A DNA stretch of 64,000 nt from Seison nebaliae (taxonomy: Eukaryota > Rotifera > Pararotatoria > Seisonacea > Seisonidae): the NCBI GenBank assembly GCA_023231475.1, contig JALJEE010000928.1:1-64000 (forward strand), given 5' to 3'. This document shows, piece after piece, positions 35,876 through 48,084 of the stretch. Below the pieces are notes generated by a model that was given only the letters and a program-made list of their open reading frames with translations, had not been told where the DNA came from and did not search any database. A program made the position numbers and the translations under genes. The first letter of the stretch is position 1; each line of letters starts with the position of its first letter.

Positions 35876-38650
35876 AGTTTTATTTTGTTGAATAATTTCC
35901 AACTATTCGACGACTTTTAATTTCTATGTCGTTCTTCTTTGCCGATGTCCTTCGTTGTTGACAGTTCATTGACAGTACTCACGAGATACCTTCCCTTCTA
36001 GATTAATCATATAACATTAGTCTGAAACTTTAATGAATATGAAGAATATCGAAAATTCATAAATGATAAAAATTAATCAATAGGAAATGATCTTTGGGAT
36101 GAAGTCAACGGAATTGTTGAAAGTAAAAACATTTCTTATGTCCATTCATAATTTTTCATAAATTTTCGTTGAAGAGAAATGAAATGGAAATGTTGGAATA
36201 AACAAATAGGAGAAAGAATTATATTTGAAAGAAAGTAATTATGATAAAACGATTCTTAATTCTGACAATTTTCTTTCCTTCAGCTAACTCACAGAAAAAA
36301 CGAAACAAATTGACTAAAAACTGATTCATCTTCATCCGCTGTGATGCGTACGAGAAAGGAAAGGATGATATTCTTCAAAAAGAAGATAACGAAATGTTTA
36401 AAATTATCGTAATAGTTCTAGCTTATCTTCTTCTTCATTTTTACCTTTCTATTCCAACATACACCTACTTAATTGATTTTGGTCGGATAAGAATTTATAT
36501 TTTTCTTCATCTGTTTCATGCCAATCTTCAAAATTAAAAAATTCCTTTTAATTCATCTCAAATTTCATCTACAAATATTAGAAATTGCCTTCGAACTAAA
36601 AAATGGTGCCTGTAATTAAGTAAAATATCGATGGTAATTTTACCGTAATATTTCTTTTTTATGTGCAAAGCAGCACGTACGTCTCCTAATCTCTCATGAA
36701 CATCTATCATGAATAAACGAATTTGCAATTCCAACATCCTCGGAATTGAAGCAGACAACAAAAATATCAATTACTCTCCAATATTTACTAGTTTCAATTA
36801 ATATGATATATGATTCTTAATTTCGTAAAGTTAGTTCAAATATTTATCGAAAGATTAAGAAGGAGGAGTAGGAGGAAGAAGAACCATATCTGATTCATAT
36901 TATCTTCCATCTATTTAGATATCTAGCGATCTAATCGAGAAATATATGAAAATGATACTTATTCCCAAATTCTATTCGATCATTTAATGAATGGGGCGGG
37001 AGGTGTTGATGAAGGAAATGAAAGAAAACCGGATAGTTGTTGTTGGGAATGTTACATCATCCTCATCAACTAGAGAAGAATGATGGGAAAGAAGAATGGG
37101 AGAAGATGCTCCATTTTTAGAAATATTTCTCTTCAAATAATTTCCGAACAATACGTATATAGTTACATCAACAATATGTGATTAAAAGGAGAAGACGTAG
37201 GAAAAGAATGTAGGTGTGTACATAATATGAAGTAATAATAATAACTTATTTTTTATAATTTTCTTTAACAATTAATGATAATAATAATAATTATTCAACT
37301 ATTTTATTGTTGAACAACAATAAAAAAAAAAGTTGAAGTTCAACTAAACTATTAGACAAAAAGTCAAATAAGAAATAGAAGAAATTTTTGAGAATCCGAG
37401 TGGGTGGTGCTTCACTTTTTCATCGGAACCGCAATTGCCAAATAAAAGAAAGAAGAAGAAGATGTAGAAGATTGAGCAAACAAGTCAAGGACAAGTTATA
37501 ATTTGATTCATCAAAAAAACTATCTTCCTTCTAAAATATTTGTTCGACGTAATCATACAAATTTCTACGTACATTTTATTCAAATCACCTACAACTATCG
37601 ACGATAAAAAGAGAAATAAACCGGAAAATTTTAGGACCGACAGAGATTCCCCAAAAAAACTGTACGGAAATAATTCAAACTCATAAATAGAAACATGTTC
37701 TCAATTATTAATATTATGATCATTTGAATCATTTTCGTATTATCATTGTAGTTCGTCAGTACCATCATTTTCATTGATGAATAAATAATCTTAAATCGAA
37801 ATGTTAAATAAATGATTTCAGCTGCCAAATGAAGGATAAATCAATAATCACTAAACATATATTTCCATTTCAACATTAGCTGTTACTAGGCAACATCGGC
37901 GTGCTTAGTTTCATTATATCAAAAGCAAAGAGAAAGATTTTTGAAAAAAAATTAAATGTGTTGAATTAAATCTTACTCTCTTTCTAATTTTACATACATC
38001 GATTCTGTATCACTTAACATGCACAACGAATTAATCGACTGAAGTAACTGAAAATTTTAATTTTATTGAAATAATCGATTATTCTTATCATCCGAATTAA
38101 CGTGTCCGGTACGCGATCATACCTTTTAATGAATAAACCGAATTGAATTATCTTCCTTCCCCCCCATTCACTTCCTATGAATTTTTCTCAATTATTTTTG
38201 TCTTTGATGAACATTCGAAAAGAAGACAAATAATGATGAATACGTCGTCGAAACATAGAAAAAAGTTCCGAGAGGAAATCGAAGAGAAATAAGTGTTTCC
38301 TCGCATTCGTTCACTTTCTGTCCCATCTTCACATTCATCTACCATTCCACTCACCATCACTCAACTTCATTTTCAATATTTTAGCTCAATTCATTAATTA
38401 TGCTCTGACATATCACTGACATTTTATTCGCTCCATTTAAACTGGACTATTTGTAGGAAGTGTCAAATATAATTCTAATAATTCGACAATTGTGGAATGT
38501 CATTCAAAATTAATGGAAAATTTTTAAATTTGTAATAAATTAAATCTTGTTTTTAAAATTAAACATTTTTCTTAAATTCACTTAAATGGGAAATATGTTA
38601 AATAAATAAAATTATTCTTCTCTCACAACAACAACAGCTAATGAAGTGTG
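35876..38650. other. 2.8-kb gene-poor region
   Basis: No confident gene. The minus-strand frame 36558-36770 contains a basic helical segment (VHERLGDVRAALHIKKKYYG) that looks less random than its surroundings and is followed by a GTAAAA donor-like site, but no partner exon or family was found. The rest is AT-rich with many stops. It includes the upstream side of FAM43, so regulatory sequence is likely. Confidence 0.45.
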
Positions 38651-39061
38651 ATGTCTATTGGGAAGATAACAGATAATATTAAACTGAAAACTATTCATTC
38701 TTCAGCGTATCAGCAACATTCATATTTGTTAATTTTATGTATTCGACAACAATCGATTGCCAAATCACCATCTGTTGATCATTTGGTTGATAATGAGAAG
38801 AAACGTTCGACACATCCAATATTTGTTGACGTTAACTATTTTTATTTTCATATCTTCTCACTCCTTCACAAAATTACCTTTCAGGTATTCGTTCCGATCG
38901 ATTTGATTTATTCATCGAAGTCGTTAAGAATTACTTTGAACAAACACCTTTACTCATCGAAAGAACAATTGAAATATTTTCATCAACAACGAAAAATTAT
39001 TCCTTTCTATATTTTCGGTTTCTTTCAATCGAATATAATTGTTGAAAGTTTAATTAACTAA
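38651..39061 (+). CDS. Hypothetical 118-aa protein, two exons
   Basis: Exon 38651-38830 joins in frame to exon 38885-39061 across a 54-nt intron that has the local style (GTTAAC donor, TTTCAG acceptor). The product is basic, with PSVDHLVDNEKKRST in the first half and LNKHLYSSKEQLKYFHQQRK in the second, then a hydrophobic tail. No family recognised. The first ATG (38642) is in another frame; ATG 38651 is the first in this frame. It may be the 3' part of a longer gene, or chance. Confidence 0.3.
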   Translation: MSIGKITDNIKLKTIHSSAYQQHSYLLILCIRQQSIAKSPSVDHLVDNEKKRSTHPIFVDVNYFYFHIFSLLHKITFQVFVPIDLIYSSKSLRITLNKHLYSSKEQLKYFHQQRKIIPFYIFGFFQSNIIVESLIN

Positions 39062-39281
39062 TTAAATGAATAGATACGAACAAGATAGATAATTCTCGAA
39101 AACAAAATTACAGTTCCTCTTTTTCTTCTTCTTCTTATCGATTAATTGACATAATTTATTCTTGATCAGATGTGGAATATGAAAAAATTCTTCTCATTCG
39201 TACTTGGGTTAGTAATATAGTGAAATTGAAGAGGAAGACAAATAATTCTAAATTCAGAATTTTCAATCGTTACGTATTTTG

Positions 39282-40196
39282 ATGAAGAATGATGACGATT
39301 TTGATCGATTTGGTTTCATTAGTAACAATCGTCAAGTTCATAATACGGATGAACAAGTATCTCTAGGATTCCTCAAACGTCTCGTCAATGAAACGGTTGG
39401 GAATTTAAGTGAATTATTCGGATTTATGGAGAAGATCATTCAACTCGATTTCAATAAGCAAACGGATAAATCTTATAAGAATACTATCGATTTCACCAAT
39501 ATCAATAATGTAATCAATGAAATATTTCCATTGAATAGTTGAGATTTTACTACTTTTATTAAATCTTCATTTTCCCCATTATTATAGATGAGAAGGAAGC
39601 AGTGAAGAATTTACGTACCAGAATTTTAATGTTTGAAATTAAAAGTTTTATTACGAATGTCTTATTTTCCCAGATCATTCCTCTATCTAATAGATATTTC
39701 ATCGATTCCAATTAACTTTCAAGAAATTAATACCACAAAAAATCTGTTGAAAAATATTTTGACAATTTTTCAGTTGGTGAAAGAGAATGGTGTCCAATAT
39801 CTGGAATTGGTTCATGCTCTGCTCATTTATTCAGCGTATTGGCTCGAATTGAAATGGGAAATCTTCGATTATAATTCATCTTTCCTCTCATTCCTTCTCA
39901 TCAATTTGTTCGACAATTTCGAAACTTTCCTGTACCGACTATCAACTGATGGAAATGAAGATGTGACTAAATGTTTTGAGGCGAACCATGTGGATGTGGA
40001 AGAGAAAACTGCATTACCGTCGTTAATGGTAAAAAACGATTTTCCACTTCCTTCATTCTACTTCAATGAAATTCATCCATTAAGATCAAGATATATTAGC
40101 AAAGAAGATTACGTCGAGAATGTGGGAACGGAAAAAAGTCAAATTGAAATGATCAATGAATATTTCTCTCGATCGAACAATAAACAAAATTATTAA
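39282..40196 (+). CDS. Uncharacterised protein, 271 aa, three exons
   Basis: Inferred exons 39282-39537, 39588-39644 and 39694-40196 join in frame through introns with GTT donors and TAG acceptors of 50 and 49 nt. The protein begins with an acidic stretch and DRFGFISNN. The middle is helical and hydrophobic (VSLGFLKRLVNETVGNLSEL, YLELVHALLIYSAYWLELKW), then comes an acidic segment and a basic end. No signal peptide or clear membrane anchor. I do not recognise the family; the helical repeats could be alpha-solenoid. It converges with the beta-trefoil gene, with 56 bp between stops. Confidence 0.65.
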
Positions 40197-40252
40197 GTTT
40201 TCCTTTCCATCAGAATTATTAGATGACAAATATAAAATAATTATTAAAAAAT

Positions 40253-41023
40253 TTATTCACTCGTCGTTTGTACGAGAACACTGAAGGATGCTTCTTTTTC
40301 TAAATGCTTCTTATATTCTCTTCCTGATACATCTCGTCCTTCGTCGTCGATCATCAGATAAATATTCGGATATGCCACACTCTCCAACATTATCAATTGT
40401 TTCGTTCCAATAAGTGAATGGACAAGGAATTCCGTTTCTTTTCCTATGGGCTGACCCATCGGCTAATTTTAGTCAATTAATCGAATTGAAATGGAAATCA
40501 TCTAACAATATGGATCACATGCAAATGTTTCTCTGGTGTATAACCGAGATAATTGAACATGTTATGGAAACGATACTTATCGAAACCCGTCGGTATTACA
40601 ACCCATGTGGCTATATTGAAATGAGGGAATTAGATAATTTACTTTTTCAAATTAATTTTAACCGTTTTGAAAATTGGCACCACTTCCTCCGATTCCATCA
40701 ACCACTAAATCATTAGATGCACTTCTAACGATTTGTAATGTTCTCGTCGAACTCACTGACACGAATTGGATAATGTTATTATATTTCAATTTTTTCTTAA
40801 AAAATTCAATTTAAAAGAAAATCATTATAAATGCAAATTTTACCAATACTGAAGAATCTAATTTATTCATTAGACATTGTAATCGATCTTTCCCCACAAC
40901 TGCCGATGTTACATCAGACGCTGTACTAAGAATACTCTATAAATTAATCAAGATTTAATTACAAGACAAAAGAAGAGTTAAGTTAATAGAAAAAATTTTA
41001 CGAACGTTAAATAATTTCGACAT
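40253..41023 (-). CDS. Beta-trefoil-like protein, 185 aa
   Basis: Five inferred exons: 41023-41006, 40936-40844, 40795-40663, 40610-40507, 40462-40253. All joins are in frame and give 185 aa. Residues about 50-180 show the alternating-strand pattern of a beta-trefoil with pseudo-repeats: LQIVRSASNDLVVDG then a Gly-rich turn, WVVIPTGFDKYRFHN, and TKQLIMLESVAYPNIYLMID followed by DEGRDVSG. The last repeat resembles the FGF/IL-1 signature (E-S-x-x-Y-P-N-x-Y-L). The N-terminus has no obvious signal peptide, as in several unconventionally secreted trefoil cytokines, but that is inference. It could instead be a fascin- or lectin-type trefoil. No close family recalled. Confidence 0.7.
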
Positions 41024-41350
41024 TTTGGTTAGCGTTTAATTTCCTTGTTTTTATTATGGGAAAAGGCTAAATTTTTTATATAGAACTTAAAAGCGATTGA
41101 CGTATTAAGAAAATATTTATTGAACATTCGGAACCTAAAAATCATTCTTCTAAATGAAAGATATGAGTAATTGATTATTAACCCATAATCTTAATTATTA
41201 GTAATTATTTAAAGTGTTCTAATTTCATAAGTTGAGAAAAATCGACAAATAATAAGAAAAAAAGAATAATTATAAAATTTATTTCGGAAGTTAATAAGAA
41301 TAAATAGATGAATAAATTAATAAATAATAGTTTATGGAAATTGAGAACGA

Positions 41351-41803
41351 TTAGACTTCATCCATTGAGATATTGAGATCGATGAAACTGACTTGCTTGC
41401 GAATTTTACGAACTTTTGGAGAGAATGCAGTTCGGTTTTCATAATTATGTCCATTCGATGAGATTTTTGAAAAATTATTGTTTTGTTGAATATTGGGAAA
41501 TTGGATATTTTTTTGAGTATTATTGAACTTGGGAAGTTCCATAAATTCGTCATTGAATTGAGAATGAATATTGTGACAATTATCGTTGATTAACTCCTTC
41601 AATTTGAGACATCTCTTTGATTTTATAGTGTTATCATTGATTCGAATTTTTTTGCTTGATTCATTGGATTTGGGAATAGATACGATTTTTGCATATTGAT
41701 ACATATTGAATATTATGAAATAATTAAAATGATGTCGATTAAGATATGATGCTGAGAATGGTAAGATAGTAAATTTCGAGATTTTACTTCTCATTATATA
41801 CAT
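41351..41803 (-). CDS. Hypothetical 150-aa protein
   Basis: An uninterrupted frame from ATG 41803-41801. The product is basic and Asn/Lys/Ser-rich, with an aromatic N-terminal third and a C-terminus VRKIRKQVSFIDLNISMDEV. RKQVSF fits the R/K-x-V-x-F consensus for protein phosphatase 1 docking, but such short motifs are common. No family recognised. Its length is moderately unusual for chance in this AT-rich DNA. Confidence 0.35.
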   Translation of the reverse strand: MYIMRSKISKFTILPFSASYLNRHHFNYFIIFNMYQYAKIVSIPKSNESSKKIRINDNTIKSKRCLKLKELINDNCHNIHSQFNDEFMELPKFNNTQKNIQFPNIQQNNNFSKISSNGHNYENRTAFSPKVRKIRKQVSFIDLNISMDEV

Positions 41804-42155
41804 ATTAACTTTTGATTAATACTAAATCTACACATTTCATTTAATCAAATTCCCAATTTTCCATATAGTTCTTCATCCGAACTTCCATATAATCAAAAGT
41901 TTGATTATTTTCTTTATCAAACGAACCGATAGAGATTATTCTGGAATGCACCAAGTATTCAAACGTGAATATTTTCTAAATGAAATATTATCTAATTGAT
42001 GGGTTGAGACAACGAATGAAAATTAATTATTTACCGAATCTGGATATTATTATAGAATAATATCTAAAGTAGGATTTTCGGTGAGAATGTAAGAGAATGT
42101 TCGATTTTTTTGGAGAAGTTTAATCAAATTTCATGAGCAACTTTGATATTTTATT

Positions 42156-42170
42156 AAAAAAGTCCAAAAA
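42156..42170 (-). terminator. Pol III terminator of tRNA-Phe
   Basis: On the minus strand, a run of five T (42170-42166) and then six T (42161-42156) follow the tRNA 3' end by 13 and 22 nt, as expected for RNA polymerase III termination. Confidence 0.6.
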
Positions 42171-42183
42171 TCTTTAATACACA

Positions 42184-42256
42184 CGCCGTGACCCGGGATC
42201 GAACCAGGGACCTTTAGATCTTCAGTCTAACGCTCTCCCAACTGAGCTATCACGGC
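42184..42256 (-). tRNA. tRNA-Phe (GAA)
   Basis: A complete 73-nt cloverleaf without intron. Acceptor stem GCCGTGA/TCACGGC, D arm GCTC-AGTTGGGA-GAGC, anticodon stem TTAGA/TCTAA with loop CTGAAGA (anticodon GAA), variable AGGTC, T arm CCTGG-TTCGATC-CCGGG with one T-G pair. Internal promoter boxes A (TAGCTCAGTTGG) and B (GGTTCGATCCC) are intact. The body matches metazoan tRNA-Phe very closely, but the acceptor stem differs from the common GCCGAAA version and position 73 reads G instead of A. Confidence 0.95.
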
Positions 42257-42585
42257 TGTACTATTGTTCTTTAATTGTTCATAAATACTTAAGGATATTA
42301 ATTTTTTAATAATATTATGGAACTTTTTAATTGAAGACAGAAATTCAATTGATTTTTTGTAGAAAACATTTGTAGTTTTATTATTCAGTTACAAATTTTT
42401 TTTCGTATATTACCTTATCAGTCAAATTAAAAGAATTATTCCTTAACGGAATTATATATCGAATTACCAATTAGTCAATTGTCGGAAAAAAATATTAATT
42501 ATTTTATAATAAAATGAATGTAGAGAAAAGTTGTTTTATGAATTTTAAGCAAGAATAATCGTTAGAAAATATTTCGATAGAGAAT

Positions 42586-43700
42586 ATGATGAACATTACT
42601 TATGAAGTATTAATGTTCATTTTGACTTTAGTAAGTTTCTTTTCATTTCATTAGCAAAACGTTTCTTAAATATTCCGATCAATTTTACAATTAATTTAAC
42701 AAATTAGCTAGCAATATTGTTGTCGTTTATAATTTTTTGTAATCGACAAATTAACTTCGGAAAAGAGGATTATGGTCCGACAATTAATTTGACGAGTAAG
42801 AAATTGAGGAAATTGAATAACCCATTCACATTGTCACTAGCTTCCAATTTATCTGATTGTTATTTTGGAACGACAAAAATTGATGTGTCGGTTGTCTTTG
42901 GAGATTTGAAAGGAATAAACTTCATTGCCCTTTGGCAAATATCGAAAGAAGATACGAAATATGTGTTCGATAATCTTCAGCATTTACTTCAAGAAGATTT
43001 CAATTTCGATCTGGTCACACAATCCTCTTTCCACAAATATATCCAGTTCAATTTCATTTCCAACTTTTCTTCCATGAATCAACCATCTTCCATTTTAAAA
43101 TTCAATGCACAGAAAGAAGATAAATGAAGAAAAATTATCTTGGACCGAAAAATTGAGATGTTCAAATTATTCTTTGATAAAAGCGGAAGAAAATCAGAAT
43201 AATATAAAGACATATTATCCACTAGTTGTTATGTGTTGGATAGAGCCGATTGAATTATATCCATTGCAAGAAATAGTTTAGTTTTAACTTTTATTGAAAA
43301 AAATGAAGTTTCCTTCAGATCAAGATAATGTCGGTGTTTCATATTTCTTGGGAAGAACCATCAGAATCAAAGATCCAATATCAATTTATCGGTTTACGAA
43401 ATGGAGACATCATTCCTTATGAAGTTCTTAATATAAATTAATAATTTTCCATTTTGAACTTTTATTCAGATTTTTTATGGAGATGAAAAATTATCGGTTT
43501 GTAGCGTTTGTCTGGAAAATGAATCGACAATTCTTCTTCAACCGTGCAAACATCTTTGTTGTTGTGCTGAATGTTTCGAACACATCGACACTGGATCTAA
43601 CGTCGGAATGGCAGGAAAATGTCCTGTTTGTCGTAATCCAATCGGTTCTCATAATGTAATCAAAGTAAATGAAGATGAGAGGAAGGATTGTAAAAAATAA
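42586..43700 (+). CDS. CGRRF1: CGRRF1-like membrane RING finger protein
   Basis: Five inferred exons: 42586-42630, 42708-43045, 43113-43275, 43319-43423, 43470-43700, giving about 293 aa (human CGRRF1 332). CGRRF1 is an ER-linked RING E3 ubiquitin ligase. The layout matches: an N-terminal membrane helix (YEVLMFILTLLAILLSFIIF), then SKKLRKLNNPFTLSL (human KKQMRQVKNPFGLEI), YYPLVVMCWIEP (human RYPLVALL), IMSVFHISW (human MVSVIHIP), and a C-terminal C3HC4 RING with CSVCLENESTILLQPCKHLC, CAECF and CPVC. All eight zinc ligands are present. The first intron is one of the few with a GTAAGT donor. Confidence 0.85.
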
Positions 43701-44425
43701 ACATAGTTTTTTAAACAAATTGTTTTATTTAATTAATTTTTCTTAAGTTAAATCTTAAATGATACTTCTTCGGAATGTCAATATAACAAATTGGACGGAG
43801 AAACGGTAAACTCAATTCTGTAGGAATAATAAAAATCACAAATATTTATTAAATTAGGAGTAAAAATAATGCGACAATTACTAATATCCCTTTTAAACTG
43901 AATTCTATTTAAAATAAGAATGTTCGTAATTGGAAAACATAGATTGTTCCACTCATGTAACAGTAAATTTGCAGTTAATTTTTCTTATCTGAAAGTTCTT
44001 GTATGGTTTATGTTCAGCTGTTAATACTGACCGTTAGGTTCTGACCTAAAGACGGTTCTGATAACCTTTTTGTTATTCTTCGTTTTTGTTACCATTTGGA
44101 CATCACTATCATTTAGTTTGTTCTCAGGAAAAGATTGAAGGATTTGAACTGGATTTCGAATAAATTTTAGTGTGAATATGTTTGTTAATGTAACTCTGTT
44201 ACCTGCAAGAAGAATTCTTCCAACTGACAGTCGTCAGTTAGATGCCGACGTTGCTGAAACCGTTGGAGAGACATCTGTCTCTTAAGCAATATGGGTGATA
44301 TTGATATAAGTGACATAATTCATTCCATATTTCTATGGAATAACTTTAATTTGAGTATGAGATAAATGGAAATTTGATTCCATTGTTATCCATTCTGTCC
44401 AGTGCAAACTTTCTAATATTATATA

Positions 44426-44443
44426 ATATTAGAATTCTAATAT
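44426..44443. repeat. 18-bp perfect palindrome
   Basis: ATATTAGAATTCTAATAT is fully self-complementary, centred on GAATTC, and embedded in a long A/T tract that continues to about 44474. It may extrude as a cruciform or simply reflect AT-rich simple sequence. Confidence 0.6.
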
Positions 44444-44502
44444 ATTAGATTATATATATATTATAATAATATTATTCATCACGAGAAACTCATGTATCGA
44501 TT

Positions 44503-44551
44503 AGGTGTCACCTGTTACCTAATGTTACTAGGTGTCACCTAATAGGTGACA
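44503..44551. promoter_or_regulatory. Two AGGTGTCACCT palindromes plus a half site
   Basis: AGGTGTCACCT occurs at 44503-44513 and 44530-44540, 27 bp apart, followed by AGGTGACA at 44544-44551. AGGTGTNA is the T-box half-site core, and the first copy reads on to CACCTG, the E-box bound by Snail/ZEB repressors. It lies 3.5 kb upstream of the Snail-family gene. Function is inferred only. Confidence 0.4.
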
Positions 44552-47500
44552 TAATAGTTGTAACTAATATTATTATAGTACTAGTTCAGTTCAGTCGTGT
44601 AATCTCATGTTGTTTTTTTTCATACTATTACAAAGAAGTGTTGCCTGTGTCAGGTTGATAAATAATGAAAATTGGACTTGAGGAAAAGTAAAAATGGAAT
44701 TCATCTTCGATGTTACGATTAATATAAAATTCTTAGAACAACGTTCAAAAACTTTACAACATGAAAAATATGTTACCTAACAACTGATAAGTAAAATTGA
44801 TCTTTTAGAGAACAAGGAAACCGAAAGAAGAACATGCAGAATATGGTAAAAGAATGAAGTTGCTATCCCTAAATGTACCATGGCTCCATTCACTGCATGC
44901 ACCAAAAGATAAATTGGAAATCTATCTAACAGTATTAAAAGTTGTATCGGACGAACCACAGAGAGTTACTCACATTTGTTAAGCGTATAAAACATGAAAT
45001 TCCATTGTTTTTAAACGAATACTAACGAATTAAAATTTATTTTTGTAATTCATAGTAATGAAAATAAATAAATAGAAATAATCTTAATGAACTAAATTGA
45101 ATTGTTACTTGATTTAATTTTAAGTTAAAATTTAATTTAACATACGTAGAATAGAGAACGTAGTATATTTTGGCTGTAAGTAGTAAAAGAATAGCACCAG
45201 GTTGTTTATATAAAAAGTTTTTTATTCTAAAAGTTTTAAAAACGAACATAAGAGAGAAAATAAAACTTTATTATCTAATAAGACATGAGAATTGTATTAA
45301 TATTGGAGTGTTAACAACTATAATTATTTTTCATTTGGAATTGAGAACTACTAAACTGGAGTGATCCGTAGCACGAGGATGAAAAACAATGATGAATGTG
45401 TGTTACTTATCATAACGGGTAAAAGATGAAAAGGTAGCGGAGGAAAAGAAGAATAGGTGTTCAATGCAAGTTTTTAATGTACACCTTGAAATTGGCACAT
45501 AATGTTAACTAAAATTGATGTAGGTGCCTAATGATCTTCTCATTATTACCTTCTAATGTGTGGAAATGAAAATATTCATCTCTAACACTCAGTTTTTCTC
45601 TTTAATCAATATTAATTCACGCCATCCATTTCTTCCATAAAGCGTCTCGACGTGGGAATTGTAGGAGCATCATGCCGCTCAACTCCAGATGCGCAGAAAG
45701 GTAGAACATTCAAATCAATTTGCTTATCGACAGAGATACATGAAGTTCCCCCTACCATTCATGGTGGCATGTGTTTACTTGTCTGTTCACATGTTGATTG
45801 AAACAGATCCATAAACAATAGGTGTAGTGTATTATCAGCTTGCTTCAGGATTGAAATGAGAATGGAGAAACGAATCTTTCGAATATTACACCATATTCCG
45901 AATATTTTTTCCTTAATTATGTTCATCAACTTTCTCCTTTGAGATATTATCTTCGAATTCCTTCTTCACTTACGAAAGAAGAAGAAGAAGGGAATGGTGA
46001 AAATTCGGAAAGGAACAATTCTCTCGGAATTTGATTCTTCCTTTAAACCATTTTCTATGTTTCCTATGTTTTGTGAAGCGAACTGCCACCTGTTCTTCTG
46101 ATTGGCTGAGAAACTATTTTCTATAATTTCATCGAACAAGTTTCATTCATATGATAACAGTTGTTTTTTTCGTATGGGCAGGTTGTCGAAATTCCTCATT
46201 CTTAATTTTCACACGAGCTTCTATTCGTAACTTCCGGACGATCGAAGAAAGTAACGGCAACTTCAAAAAATCAAGTTCTTTTGAATAACATTTTCTTCTT
46301 CTTTCGTCTCCTATGCTAATAACGTTCGTTAAACGATCCAATTAATCTTCTTAACGTCTTGCTTACAGTAATTGAATTCCGACTGCGTATTCAAGTGTTT
46401 AACGATTGCTCTTTCTCCTTTTTAATTGTAATTGCTACAATAATTTTTCGAGGAAGATCTCCTCGTGTGGATGCTGTCAAAATTGGAACGATTTCAACGA
46501 TTTCAATTGTGCATAAGTGAAGAATAATCGATTGATAGGAGTAGAACTTGTGAGGAGAATGCCAACGATAATATGTAGAGGATATGTTACATATAATCAC
46601 CAATCGAATATGCACTACAATGGAATTATGTAAAATGATTTATATAAGTCAACTAAATATCGTTTTTTATGATGGTGAAGGAATCATACTGAAAGTTGAT
46701 AAGAGATTGGCATTTTCACAACATTCCCTTAATGGAAGAAGAATAGACGAATCTTATTAATTAACAGAAAATGGAAAGAAGAATGAAGTTTTCAAGTGCT
46801 TCACACACTGTTCATATGTATTATCAGTATTTACTTTAAAAGGGATTTGGAAAAGGAATGGAAGGAAGAAAAGCATTTGACAGTGACAGAAAATTGGTAG
46901 ACGATGTTGAGAGTGCGGAAGGTGCCAAACGGAACAACGGAAATCATTTGGTATGAACTCAATTTAAGATTTTGTTTTGTTCGAGAGAAAAGATTAAGTA
47001 GGAGAATAATTATCAGCGAAAGAGAAAATGAAGAAATAATGGAAGATGAATATTCTCAATTTAGTTGGGAGAGAAAGAATAGGAAGCCAAATTTGCGCGA
47101 GAAAACAAAGGAGAATTCCTGATAAGTCGTCGGCATCAAGTAGATTTGTTTTCCTATTTTAAAACTTAAACAACAGTCGATTGCAACATGCATATCGATT
47201 TGGTTTTCTCCCCGGCACATTTCCATTCAGTTTTCTTTTCTTTCTTTCTCCTCAATAACTCTTCACAATAACAATGTGATTGAATTTCTTTGAAAAAATT
47301 ATTTATTCAATACTTTTCATCATTCAAAGTCATCTTCCCCTCATCGCCTCCAATTACACTACCATTCCGTTATGGTTCTTAATTTCTTAAAACGAAATAG
47401 ATCATTTAATGTTCAATTTCCTGTGATCGGTTTCTCTTTTAATTTTGAAAGCGATTAATGATTCATATAATTACTGCTGTACGAATGCACCAATTTGTAG

Positions 47501-48084
47501 TTATATTAAAAATATTTAGTAGAACATCCAAATTTATCATACCGTTATCACTCGTTATCTTCCTGCAAATTAATTGTTAACTGCAAATGAAAAAAACTTT
47601 ATGTTTTCTCATTTTTCATCGAATAGTTTTGCAGCATGTTAATTGTTCAAAAAAAATTGTGCATTGAATGAAAAAGCATTTCATTAGAAACTAACGAAAA
47701 ATTTATTAGTAATGATGATGACAAGGATGGAATATGTCTAATGTTTGATATCGTTTGTCGGAGACTTCTGCCGTATCTAATAGTCTTGTCCCTCGACAGT
47801 TGTTACTTTCATCGATGGTTGCCATCGAAGTGAAACAAATAATTTAACATTTAGAATGACATCGGCTAAGTTGCACAAAAGAAGTTTCTTTTATATTTTT
47901 GTGAGTCTTTATGTGATGAGATCTGTGATGGCATTTCCTCGTCTAACGATCATCATAATGACAATTGATAAAAACTTAATGTCTTCTCAATTGTTCGATT
48001 GTTTCGTTCTTCATTTAGTCAGTTGATCATCGCTAATTTAACAATTGTAAAATTCTCAATTTCTTTTTTATTATTGAAGCAGAA

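Larger units (their letters stand above)
43701..48084. other. 4.4-kb gene desert upstream of the Snail-family gene
   Basis: No convincing gene. Short frames such as 46147-46341 (minus), 46904-47122 (plus) and 45170-45364 (plus) lack family similarity. It holds an 18-bp perfect palindrome (44426-44443) and two AGGTGTCACCT palindromes (44503-44540). Given the developmental regulator downstream, enhancer content is plausible but not shown. Confidence 0.5.

Noticed and set aside
36558-36770. Minus-strand ORF with VHERLGDVRAALHIKKKYYG
   Set aside because: Looks somewhat protein-like and is followed by a donor-like site, but no partner exon or family could be found; only mentioned in the intergenic note.
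40414-40716. Plus-strand 100-aa ORF
   Set aside because: It is the antisense shadow of the beta-trefoil exons, which have better splice and fold logic.
46147-46341. Minus-strand 64-aa ORF, basic
   Set aside because: No ortholog recognised and no supporting exons; probably chance in the gene desert.
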